64,000 bases of DNA, from contig NZ_SLXN01000014.1 of the NCBI RefSeq assembly GCF_004345855.1, positions 1-64,000 on the forward strand, read 5' to 3'. Source of the stretch: Sphingomonas sp. BK235. Lineage in GTDB: Bacteria; Pseudomonadota; Alphaproteobacteria; Sphingomonadales; Sphingomonadaceae. The notes under the pieces were generated by a model. The model was not told where the DNA came from. It saw only the letters and a list, made by a program, of their open reading frames with translations, and did not search any database. Positions within the stretch are counted from its first letter, which is position 1, and the number at the start of each line of letters is the position of its first letter. Both the position numbers and the translations under genes were made by a program. Positions 34,559 through 42,135 of this stretch are shown in pieces.

Positions 34559-34960
34559 TCAGCCTATAAAAGCCGTCACCCTGATCTCGATCCGCATCGT
34601 CGGCAGGCCCAAGGCCTCAACGCCGGTCTGCGTCCAGATCGGCGCCCGATCGGGCATGTAGCGCCGAAACAGCTGCGATATCGTCGCGTTCACCTCGGGC
34701 GGAAATCCGCCAACGTGATAGGAATTGACGTGCACCACATCCCTCCAGCTGGCCCCGGCGGGAGCGAGCACCTTCTCGACATTGTGGAACGCCTGCGTAA
34801 TCTCGTCCTCTAGGGAGGCGGGTATGTTCAGGTCGTCGTCCCATCCGCCCTGCCCGGACGTTTCAACGCGATTGCCGACCTTGAGCGTCTGTGACATATG
34901 CAGCGCGTCGAACAGTTTCTGCCCAGCGCCATCAGTGACGAACGTTTCCACTTTTGCCAT
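34559..34960 (-). CDS. RidA/YjgF-family protein
   Basis: 133 residues. The family motif is visible in SQTLKVGNRVETSGQGGWD and DVVHVNSYHVGG, with RAPIWTQTGVEALGLPTMRI corresponding to R-x-x-x-x-V-x-x-L-x-x-P-x-x-x-V/I-E-I-E. The Arg that binds the imine carboxylate in true RidA is expected in the segment before ALGLP; here it is not clear, so this may be one of the RidA-like proteins without imine deaminase activity. It converges on the azoreductase gene. Confidence 0.88.
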   Translation of the reverse strand: MAKVETFVTDGAGQKLFDALHMSQTLKVGNRVETSGQGGWDDDLNIPASLEDEITQAFHNVEKVLAPAGASWRDVVHVNSYHVGGFPPEVNATISQLFRRYMPDRAPIWTQTGVEALGLPTMRIEIRVTAFIG

Positions 34961-35143
34961 TACGAGAGCCTCTACCTAACTTGGTGCTGGTCCGCCGGCC
35001 GCGACTTCAATTCTATTCACGACATCGGTGGAGCCGGCGGCGCGGCATCGTCCGGGAGCGGTATGAATTCGGCATGGTCGGAATCTGGTAACTTCATCCG
35101 TCCAGCCTTCCAGTCTGCCGCGGCCTGCGCGAGCCGCTCCTTA

Positions 35144-36194
35144 GAGCGGTTTCCGGCCTTTCTGAATCATCGAGGATTCACACGGGCGCGGTTTTCTGAT
35201 TCAGGCTCTGGGCCGGGTCAGGAGGCCGGCACGGATGCCGCGAGTGTTGTCACAGGATCTTCGGGAGCGGGTGGTCGCCGCGATTGATGGCGGGATGTCA
35301 TGCCGGGCCGCGGCAGCGCGGTTCGGGGTAAGCGCAGCCAGTGCGATCCGCTGGCGGCAGTTGGTCGTTCAGCACGGCACGCCGGCGGCCAAGCGGCAGG
35401 GTGGCGACCGCCGTGCGGCCCGGATCGACGCCCACGCGACCTTCATCCTGGAGGCGATCGAGACGAAGGACGACATCACGCTGGTCGAGTTGCAGGTGCT
35501 GTTCGCCGAGCGCGGCACGCCGGTCGGGATCGGAACGCTGTGGCGGTTCTTCGACCGGCATCGGATCACGCGCAAAAAAAGACGGCCCACGCCACTGAGC
35601 AGGACCGCCCCGACGTCCTGAAACGCCGCGAAGAGTGGTTCGATGGCCAGCTCGACCTCGATCCCGAACGCCTGGTCTTCATCGACGAGACCTGGGCGTC
35701 CACCAACATGGCGCGTCGCCACGGTCGCTGCCGACGCGGCGAGCGGTTGCGCTCGGGCGTGCCTCACGGACACTGGAAGACCACCACCCTCGTCGCCGGC
35801 CTGCGCCGCACCGGCATGATGGCGCCGATGGTGCTCGATGGCCCGATCAACCGCGACGCTTTTGTTGCCTATGTCCGCCAAGTGTTGGTGCCCGACCTCT
35901 GACCCGGCGACATCGTCATCATGGACAACCTGTCGAGCCACAAGGCGCCCGCCGCACGCGACGCTATCGACGCAGCTGGCGCCAAGCTGCTCTTCCTCCC
36001 GCCCTACAGCCCCGACTTCAACCCAATCGAGCAGGCGTTCTCTAAGCTCAAGGCGCACCTGCGCAACGCCGCCGAGCGCACCATCCACGGCCTGTGGGAC
36101 GCCATCGGCCGCATCCTCGACCTCTACCCACCACAGGAGTGCGCCAACTACTTCACCAACGCCGGTTACGATGCAGACTGATCGGAAACCGCTC
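35144..36194 (+). mobile_element. IS630-family insertion sequence, 1051 bp
   Basis: The ends GAGCGGTTTCCG (35144-35155) and CGGAAACCGCTC (36183-36194) are perfect 12-base inverted repeats. The element is flanked on both sides by TA (35142-35143 and 36195-36196), the target duplication of IS630/Tc1-type transposons. It carries one transposase gene in two frames. It sits inside the pirin gene, whose reading frame is restored when the element and one TA are removed. Confidence 0.92.
35235..36181 (+). pseudogene. IS630 transposase in two frames, with a nonsense codon
   Basis: The first frame (35235-35621) encodes the helix-turn-helix part, MPRVLSQDLRERVVAAIDGG and ARFGVSAASAIRWRQL. At seven A residues (35574-35580) a -1 shift leads to the catalytic part: LVFIDETWAST (first Asp), IVIMDNLSSHKAP (second Asp) and DFNPIEQAFSKLK (Glu), the DDE triad. 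Such A-run shifting is a known expression mode in IS630. In addition, TGA at 35900-35902 interrupts VPDL-PGDIV; comparison with the family suggests an Arg codon CGA mutated to TGA. This copy should not make active transposase. Confidence 0.88.
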
Positions 36195-36955
36195 TAGAGG
36201 AAGAAACGAAGTTCCAGTAAATGTAGCGCTCGCCGACCGGCTCGCCACCAAGCAGCATGATCGTGGATCGCTCGGTCGCTGTGACGCGCGATGCAGAGCC
36301 GTCCAGGACCAACATCTTCCCCGCATCGAAGCGGCGGCCGTCGACCTCGACGGCGCCCGAGGCGATATAGACCGCGCGCTCGCTATGTCCGCCTGGCACC
36401 TCGGCGCTTGCGCCTGGTGCCAGGTCAAGGTGTGCGTAGAAAAGTGGCGAATGGGTTTGCGCACCTGCGGTGAGCCCATACGCGCTGCCCGCGATCAGGT
36501 GGCCCGTGACACCGCCTTCGGTCCACTGCGGAAGGTCGCTCCCGGAATGATGAGAGAAGGATGGTTCGGTCTCCTCGGCCTCGCGAGGAAGGGCCACTCA
36601 CGCCTGAATGCCATGGATGCTGTCCCCCTGGGCACGTGCGCGCTCCAGCCGCTCGCTATGGGTAATTCCGCGGCCCGCCGTCATCCAGTTCACCTCCTGG
36701 GGACGGATCGCCTGCTCGTAAGCCAGACTGTCGCGGTGCATGATCTCGCCGGCGAACAGGTAGGTGACTGTGGAGAGCCCAATGTGCGGATGCGGTCGCA
36801 CATCTGCGCTGCGGTCAACGCCGCGCGGGACGTCGATCGGGCCGATATGGTCGAAATGAAGGGACCCACCATCCGGCGTGTCGCGAAAGGCAAGACCCGG
36901 CCGACCTCGAAACTGCCACCAAGGTTCCGTCGCCGTTGCTCTATCACCAAGTCTA

Positions 36956-37258
36956 TCATCGTCTCTGCTCCTCGGCCGAGGTGTCCACTACGTCTGCATA
37001 TTCGGGATGGCGCGCATAAAAGGCGGCCATGAAGGGGCAGCGGAGGACCGCTTTGCGGCCGCTTTCTCGGAGCAGGTCGAAGACGCCTCGCGCGAGCTTC
37101 GAACCGATCCCCTGCCCCGAGAATCGCTCCGGCACGATGGTGTGCGTGAGGGTAAGCCGTTCGCCCTGCAGCCGGTAATATGCGGCAGCAATCTCGTGGC
37201 TACCTTCGATGGCAAGCTCAAAGCGCCCTTGGGCCGGATTGTCGTCTACTGTGCTCAA
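36956..37258 (-). CDS. small GNAT-like N-acetyltransferase (YjdJ type)
   Basis: 100 residues, the size of the short GCN5-related family (acetyltransf_CG). RFELAIEGSHEIAAAYYRL, LTLTHTIVPERFSGQGIGSK (acetyl-CoA loop with Q-G-I-G) and VLRCPFMAAFYARHPEYADV (C-P-F/Y...Y-x-x-x-H-P-E-Y) are all in place. The acceptor is unknown. Its stop overlaps the start of the ruined pirin gene (ATGA), so they were one transcript. Confidence 0.9.
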   Translation of the reverse strand: MSTVDDNPAQGRFELAIEGSHEIAAAYYRLQGERLTLTHTIVPERFSGQGIGSKLARGVFDLLRESGRKAVLRCPFMAAFYARHPEYADVVDTSAEEQRR

Positions 37259-37287
37259 GGGGATCCTCTCCTGGCCCTTGGGTGAAT

Positions 37288-38157
37288 CTAACTCAGCCCC
37301 ACAAGGCTGAGCCGGAATGCCTCAAGGTCGGCATCGTTCTTCGTTTGCGTCGCAGCCGCGATCTCGGCCGCCCGGGCGCCGACCGACTCCTGGCCGGCCG
37401 ACAAGCCCTCTTGAGCGATCTCCACCACCCGAGCCGCAACCTCGACAAGATCTCCGCCGCCGATCGCCAGTTCCTCGAGACGTGTCGCCGCCGCGGTCAT
37501 GCGTTTTCCATAGAGGTCACGCTGCGTCGGGGTCAGGTCGGCGATGGCCGGAACGGTTTTTGACGTTCGGTCTGTGTCAGCAACCGGGCGAATAAGGTCT
37601 GTGGTGACCGTCACCACATCCACACCTGAAGGTCGTACCTCGGCTCGATATGCTGCGGAGAGCGCTCTCAGCGCCGCCATCGAGGCTGCAGATGGGCCAC
37701 TGAATGGTACCGCCAGCCTGGCGATCCAGGAGCTGACCTGGATGATCCGGCCGTGCGCTATGCGGAGCGACGGAAGAAATGCGTTGATGACAGAGACGGC
37801 GCCAAGCACGTTTACCTCGAGTTCGCGTCTGATCGTGTCGAGAGGCACAGCCTCTAGCGGACCGTTGTCGATGTGATCCGGAAGGTTCACCAGGACGTCG
37901 AGACCAGCGCCATCGAGCGCGTCTGAAACCCCGTCAGCCCAAGCCCGCATGCCTGCAGTGTTGGTGATGTCGCACGCTGCAAGGCTGACACGCCCACCTG
38001 AGGCAGCTTTGAGGTCATGAACCTCCGCCGCAGATTTCGCGGTTCCGAAGACCACATATCCTGCGCTGGCGAACTGGAGGGCGGCCTCTCGCCCCAGTCC
38101 GGTTCCCGCGCCCGCGATGACAACAGACCGGAAACGCTTGGATGAAGGTCGCGGCAT
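37288..38157 (-). CDS. SDR-family protein lacking catalytic Tyr and Lys
   Basis: 289 residues. The Rossmann motif VIAGAGTGLGREAALQFASA is near residues 13-32. At the active site, SSWIARLAVPFSGPSAASMA shows S-x-x-x-M where Y-x-x-x-K is expected; the Ser of the triad remains in QVSSW. The N-A-G motif is NLPDH. It is therefore probably not a working dehydrogenase of the classical kind, though nucleotide binding may persist. The ATG at 38157 overlaps the stop of a 64-residue frame as TGATG. The cofactor and role are unknown. Confidence 0.85.
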   Translation of the reverse strand: MPRPSSKRFRSVVIAGAGTGLGREAALQFASAGYVVFGTAKSAAEVHDLKAASGGRVSLAACDITNTAGMRAWADGVSDALDGAGLDVLVNLPDHIDNGPLEAVPLDTIRRELEVNVLGAVSVINAFLPSLRIAHGRIIQVSSWIARLAVPFSGPSAASMAALRALSAAYRAEVRPSGVDVVTVTTDLIRPVADTDRTSKTVPAIADLTPTQRDLYGKRMTAAATRLEELAIGGGDLVEVAARVVEIAQEGLSAGQESVGARAAEIAAATQTKNDADLEAFRLSLVGLS

Positions 38158-38351
38158 CACTGATCTGCGACAATGCGGGCTTCAAACATTTCGGTTCGGG
38201 GGCGCCAGCTAATGCCGAACTCTCCCGGCCCAACGCGTTCAGCGGTTCCTACGCTTTGCCTTTGATCCGCCACCCGATCGCTCCCGGACAGAAGCCAACC
38301 CGTCACGGGGTCGGGAAACATTGCGGCAGATTGATCGATACCGGCGTCCAT
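38157..38351 (-). CDS. 64-residue hypothetical protein, coupled to the SDR gene
   Basis: An ATG at 38351 with a very good ribosome site (AAAGGACGGAAG) opens a frame that ends in TGA overlapping the next ATG (TGATG). It begins MDAGIDQSAAMFPDPVTGWL and ends TEMFEARIVADQ. No family is recognised. The spacing (37 bases after the SnoaL-like gene) and coupling make it likely to be translated. Confidence 0.5.
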   Translation of the reverse strand: MDAGIDQSAAMFPDPVTGWLLSGSDRVADQRQSVGTAERVGPGEFGISWRPRTEMFEARIVADQ

Positions 38352-38388
38352 CTTCCGTCCTTTCGAGGTCAGCTCGCCTGCCAAATGC

Positions 38389-39123
38389 CTAGGTGCGCAC
38401 GACCACCTGACGCGCGCGCTCATCCGCATCGAACATCGCTGGCCCGCCCGCTGCGAGTACCGTCTCGTTTTGGAGGACGTCCCAGTGCTCGGCGAGGCGC
38501 TCGTTCTCGACGCGGAAGATGTCGACCACCACTTGCGGCGAGGGCGCCCATCCACGGATGCGACCATGAATAGTAACGTAGTCTCCCTCAGCGATCATCA
38601 TTCCAGGCTCGTAAAAGACGTCCTCTGTCAGCTCCGAGACGAGCTTCTGCAGAGCGTCCCGCCCCTGCGGGATGACTGGATTATGCTGGACATAATCGGG
38701 GGCGTAGAGCCGCGCGACCGCCGACGCATCCCGACGTTGGAAGAGCGCGGTCATTGCCTCGAGCACAAGCGCCTTGTTGCGCTCGGGACGATCATCGCCG
38801 GGAAGGTCCGCAGGTCGGGTGACCTCGATTGAGCCCACCATCCTCAGAAAACGGCCCCCCGGTAAAGTGACGAACGAGTGCACGACTCCTCGATCGAAGT
38901 CCTGCACGTTCGTGACCGTCGCGCCGCTTTCCTCGACCCAGCTCACCAAAAAGATGCCGCTTGTCAGCGGCAGCACCTGAATCGAGACTGTCTCTTTATG
39001 CGCAAATGGTCCCTCGGCAATATCGAACGACATCTGCGTGACGGAGTGAAGCTGCAAGCTGACTTTGAAGTCGGGGTAGGTGACATTCATCTCCTGCCCG
39101 ACTGGATATCTGGCGACCGACAT
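38389..39123 (-). CDS. two-domain protein: MoaF-like plus SnoaL-like
   Basis: 244 residues, ribosome site CAGGAG. Residues about 10-105 look like a calycin/MoaF-type beta barrel (YPDFKVSLQLHSVTQMSF, VQDFDRGVVHSFVTLPGGRF). Residues about 115-240 form an NTF2/SnoaL-like domain (NKALVLEAMTALFQRRDASA, RLYAPDYVQHNPVIPQGRDA, VVDIFRVENERLAEHWDVLQ). The SnoaL fold binds small hydrophobic molecules or works as an isomerase or cyclase. The arrangement resembles the SnoaL extension on the azoreductase nearby. It starts an operon with the 64-residue frame and the SDR-like gene. Confidence 0.78.
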   Translation of the reverse strand: MSVARYPVGQEMNVTYPDFKVSLQLHSVTQMSFDIAEGPFAHKETVSIQVLPLTSGIFLVSWVEESGATVTNVQDFDRGVVHSFVTLPGGRFLRMVGSIEVTRPADLPGDDRPERNKALVLEAMTALFQRRDASAVARLYAPDYVQHNPVIPQGRDALQKLVSELTEDVFYEPGMMIAEGDYVTIHGRIRGWAPSPQVVVDIFRVENERLAEHWDVLQNETVLAAGGPAMFDADERARQVVVRT

Positions 39124-39403
39124 TTGTCATTCTCCTGGGTTGAGCCGCCGCAGTCTTGCCAACTCAAAACTGATTTCGACCAACGATGCCCATCGTGAAC
39201 GGCGGACCGTTCCCCTCCTGTCTGCCGCGTGCAGAGCGCGCCTAGTCCCGGTTCCGCGAATGAAGCGACCCGGATCGGAAAAGTCTCAGCGAGACGACCG
39301 ATCAACCTGATCGCGCCATGCCTTTAGGATCGCGGAGGGCGCGGAAGCTGGCGAGGTATGAGCTTGCGGCAGCCCAACCTGCCGGCTCCGCGTCTCGCCC
39401 ATC

Positions 39404-40054
39404 TCAACCCTCGGCCGAGACCGGCGTATTGAGAAGTTGCTGTTCCCACATGTAGGCGATGCCGCTGCCGCCAACATGGTCGATCATGACCTGAGTCAGC
39501 GGAACGGCCGTCCCGAGACGCGCCCAGTCACGCTGCCACTCGGCTGCGAGGGCGAGCCAGGTGATCATGTTGATGCCGCCCGCGATCATGCGCTGAATGG
39601 CAACCTCGTGCGCCTCGACGGACGTACCGCCGGATGCATCGGTCACCACGGTGACGTCCCATCCTTCGCCCGCCGCCTGGATGGCCGGCATCGCTACGCA
39701 GACCTCCGTCCAAAGGCCCGCGATGATAAGCTGCTTGCGTCCGGTCGCCTTCACAGCATCAACGACGGCCTTATCCTCCCACGTGTTGATGAACGTTCGG
39801 TCGATCATTTCTTGGTCCGGAAATACGTCGGTCACATGTTTGAAGATGAGGCCGCCACGGCCCGCTATGACGCTCGTGAGGATCGTCGGGACGCCGAAGA
39901 CCTTGGCCGTTTTGGCGAGCGCGGTGGTGTTGTTCACAACCGCTTGCGGATCGTGGCTATTCAGGTTTGCCAGCTGGTAGGGCTGGTGGTCGATAAGCAC
40001 GAGCACCGAGTCTTCGGGGCGAAGAAGCGAGTCGAGGCCGTTGCGAAAGGTCAT
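39404..40054 (-). CDS. isochorismatase-family cysteine hydrolase
   Basis: 216 residues from the ATG at 40054 (AAGGAAC upstream). Catalytic Asp in SVLVLIDHQPYQLANL (about 22), Lys in TGRKQLIIAGLW (about 107) and Cys in GLWTEVCVAMPAI (about 118). DRTFINTWED and VTDASGGTSVEAHEVAIQRM place it in the same YcaC-like branch as the copies at 15171 and 20136. Preceded by the shared element at 40144-40187. The substrate of this branch is not established. The 280-base gap 39124-39403 holds no gene. Confidence 0.9.
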   Translation of the reverse strand: MTFRNGLDSLLRPEDSVLVLIDHQPYQLANLNSHDPQAVVNNTTALAKTAKVFGVPTILTSVIAGRGGLIFKHVTDVFPDQEMIDRTFINTWEDKAVVDAVKATGRKQLIIAGLWTEVCVAMPAIQAAGEGWDVTVVTDASGGTSVEAHEVAIQRMIAGGINMITWLALAAEWQRDWARLGTAVPLTQVMIDHVGGSGIAYMWEQQLLNTPVSAEG

Positions 40055-40143
40055 GGCTGTTCCTTTGCTGCCGTATCTGTCGTCCAAGGGGGCACTAGGA
40101 CCGGGCATCACCCCACAATCGAGTATCATTGGCTCTTAGGACG

Positions 40144-40187
40144 CGGTAGCTTCACACCCTGCTCTGCTGTGTTGCGCACCTAGGAAC
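40144..40187 (-). promoter_or_regulatory. shared 44-bp regulatory element, site 2
   Basis: On the minus strand GTTCC-N7-GCAACACAGC-N15-GCTACCG, facing the isochorismatase-like gene that starts at 40054, 89 bases away. Confidence 0.75.
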
Positions 40188-40294
40188 GCCGAGCTTCTCG
40201 AGGTGTAGTTTCGCCCGGGAATCATGGTCGGACATGACCGGATTTCCCGACGCGAATAGCCGTGCCGCATCGTCGAAAGCCTTTAGCCTAGCTC

Positions 40295-40792
40295 TCAGAC
40301 ATTGATTTCCGAACCGTCGGGATTTGCTTTGATGAGGTACTCACCGCTCTCCCGGAAGCTGCGGACGGTCGCGAAGGTATCTTCCATGAACTGCACGTAG
40401 GATAGCTTGCCGTTCTTGCCGCGCGCCAGAACCGCGAAGGGTGATGTCACCGCTTTGCCCAGTACGGTGGATGTGTAAGTGAAGGTGCCAAAGATGGCGG
40501 CGCCATTCTCATTCTCGAAGCTGTCCTGGATTTGGAAGTCGTCTGTTGTCCAGTAGCGTCCAACATCGACAAAGGTCTGAACAAGCCCTTCGGTGCCATG
40601 GTTCGTTCCGGCCCAAGGCATGATCCGCTTCAGCTCGGGATGGCTATAATTGAGTGACACATACACGAAGTCATCGGTCGTGAATTGTTTGACGAAGTCC
40701 AGATCGGTGGGATTAGCCAAGATCGATTGCAGCACCGACAAGGACGATGCCTCCGATGCGGGCTCAGCCGTGGAGTGTGAATCAGCGGACAT
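40295..40792 (-). CDS. SnoaL-like (NTF2-fold) protein
   Basis: 165 residues. After a Ser/Ala/Glu-rich N-terminus the NTF2-type domain follows: DLDFVKQFTTDDFVYVSLNY, GTEGLVQTFVDVGRYWTTDD, AAIFGTFTYTSTVLGKAVTS, GKLSYVQFMEDTFATVRSF. This fits the SnoaL-like polyketide-cyclase/nuclear transport factor 2 family. Ligand and activity are unknown. Divergent from the LysR paralogue 2 gene, with the shared element between them, so it is the most direct candidate target of that regulator. Confidence 0.82.
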   Translation of the reverse strand: MSADSHSTAEPASEASSLSVLQSILANPTDLDFVKQFTTDDFVYVSLNYSHPELKRIMPWAGTNHGTEGLVQTFVDVGRYWTTDDFQIQDSFENENGAAIFGTFTYTSTVLGKAVTSPFAVLARGKNGKLSYVQFMEDTFATVRSFRESGEYLIKANPDGSEINV

Positions 40793-40991
40793 GGGGAGTT
40801 CCTCCTTCGGGTTGTTGTAAGAGCTCGAGATTGAGTTGCTTCACGCCTGACTTGCGGGGGACGATCGGCTGGCCTCGATGCGAGCCTTTCGGCTCACCGC
40901 GGAGTCGGTCGCCATCGTTAGCTCCGTTCGGGTAAGCGCCTGTATCCTCGGAAACCTCTCCAGAGAGAGGGTGCCATCGCATTTCCGAATG

Positions 40992-41035
40992 CGGTAGCAT
41001 CACGTCCTGCTATGCTGTGTTGCGCACTTGGGAAC
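40992..41035 (-). promoter_or_regulatory. shared 44-bp regulatory element, site 3
   Basis: On the minus strand GTTCC-N7-GCAACACAGC-N15-GCTACCG, lying between the divergent SnoaL-like gene (start 40792) and the LysR gene (start 41041). Its upstream end is 5 bases from the LysR start, so a bound protein would also affect LysR expression. Confidence 0.78.
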
Positions 41036-41040
41036 ACGGC

Positions 41041-41934
41041 ATGGATATCGAGGAACTGCGGACGTTCGTGGAGGTCGCGGATGCGGGCGGGGTTACTGCT
41101 GCGGCGCTTCGCTTGGGAGTGTCGAAGTCGATCGCTAGCCGGCGCCTCGCGCGCTTGGAGGCAGAATTGGGCATCCAGCTGCTCGCGCGCACCACACGAG
41201 GCGCGGCGCTGACGGAGGCCGGGATCACGTTCCGGGACCATGCAGCGAAGGTTTGTGCCGAAATCGACATAGCGCGGGAAACCATTCTACCCGCTGGCGC
41301 GCTGCGCGGCCGGTTCAGGATTTCGGCTCCGCTCACTTTCGGGCCAACTCACTTTGCGTCTGTCATCGCAGATTTGGCGCGGCGTCACCCGGACTTGAAT
41401 GTCCAGGCGTCCTACTCCGATCGGTTCGTCGACCTTATCGCGGAGGGGTTCGACTGCGCCATTCGTGTCGGCCACCTTAGTGACTCGAACATGATGGCAC
41501 GACTGGTGGGTTGGACGACGGGAAAATATGTCGCCGCTCCCAAATATGTAGAAGAGCATGGCTCGCCGCAGACGCCTGAAGAGTTTGTCACCCATCAGGT
41601 CGTCATGCAGGGAACCGAAAGTTGGCCGGTGGCGGACGGCGACAAGGTCGTTATGATGAAGCCTCAGGGGCGGTTCAAAGCCGACAATGCGGTTGCACTC
41701 GTAGGCGCCGCGCTTGCGGGCATTGGCCTGGCGGGGTTGCCTGAGGCGTTGATCAAGGAACATCTCACTTCGGGCGCGCTGGTTGAGGTGATGCCACGCT
41801 ATCCGCTACCCAAGCTTGGAATTTACGTGATCCGGCCGCCCGGTCAGCATCCTGCTCGCAAGATCCGCGTCCTGACGGAGATGCTGGTAGAGTGTTTCGG
41901 CGACTCTGCTCTCAACACGCAAGAGACACGCTGA
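41041..41934 (+). CDS. LysR-family regulator (paralogue 2 of two)
   Basis: 297 residues. Helix-turn-helix at residues 3-62 (MDIEELRTFVEVADAGGVTA, RLGVSKSIASRRLARLEAEL) and an effector domain from about 90, with FRISAPLTFGPTHFASVIAD. By eye, most positions match the LysR protein at 18094-19035. It adjoins site 3 at its start and site 4 lies just after its stop, reading toward the aspartic protease gene. This layout, with the regulator flanked by elements, makes it the best candidate protein to bind the shared 44-bp element. The effector is unknown. Confidence 0.92.
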   Translation: MDIEELRTFVEVADAGGVTAAALRLGVSKSIASRRLARLEAELGIQLLARTTRGAALTEAGITFRDHAAKVCAEIDIARETILPAGALRGRFRISAPLTFGPTHFASVIADLARRHPDLNVQASYSDRFVDLIAEGFDCAIRVGHLSDSNMMARLVGWTTGKYVAAPKYVEEHGSPQTPEEFVTHQVVMQGTESWPVADGDKVVMMKPQGRFKADNAVALVGAALAGIGLAGLPEALIKEHLTSGALVEVMPRYPLPKLGIYVIRPPGQHPARKIRVLTEMLVECFGDSALNTQETR

Positions 41935-41946
41935 TCGCCCGCTGGC

Positions 41947-41990
41947 GTTCCGGGTCGTGCAACACAGCACCACCGGAGGCGGCACTACCA
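41947..41990 (+). promoter_or_regulatory. shared 44-bp regulatory element, site 4
   Basis: GTTCC-N7-GCAACACAGC-N15-ACTACCA, facing the aspartic protease gene that starts 146 bases further on. It begins 13 bases after the LysR stop. Confidence 0.7.
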
Positions 41991-42135
41991 TGAGCGCTAC
42001 GTGGACGGCAGAGTAGCCGCAGACTGACGCGCAGACGCGTGCGAAAATCGCGCGGGTCGACGCGCGTCGCCTGGTGCTCCGTGTTTCCAAAGGTCGCTGT
42101 CGCGCTTCCGGCCTGGACGCGTTCAACGACGAAGG

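Larger units (their letters stand above)
35017..36959 (-). pseudogene. pirin gene, interrupted by an IS630-type element and otherwise broken
   Basis: The 5' part runs 36959 to 36196 (minus strand) and the 3' part 35143 to 35017. The N-terminus reads MIDLVIEQRRRNLGGSFEVG. Near 36851-36860 the frame shifts (GPFI, then DHIGPIDVPRGV in another frame), followed by RPHPHIGLSTVTYLF and MTAGRGITHSER. At 36598-36600 a Trp codon has become TGA (GIQA stop VALPREAEE). At VSSS the element interrupts. Removing it with one TA restores VSSSKERLAQAAADW and a normal end, KLPDSDHAEFIPLPDD. Three independent lesions mean the gene is dead. Its start overlaps the GNAT gene stop. Confidence 0.9.
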
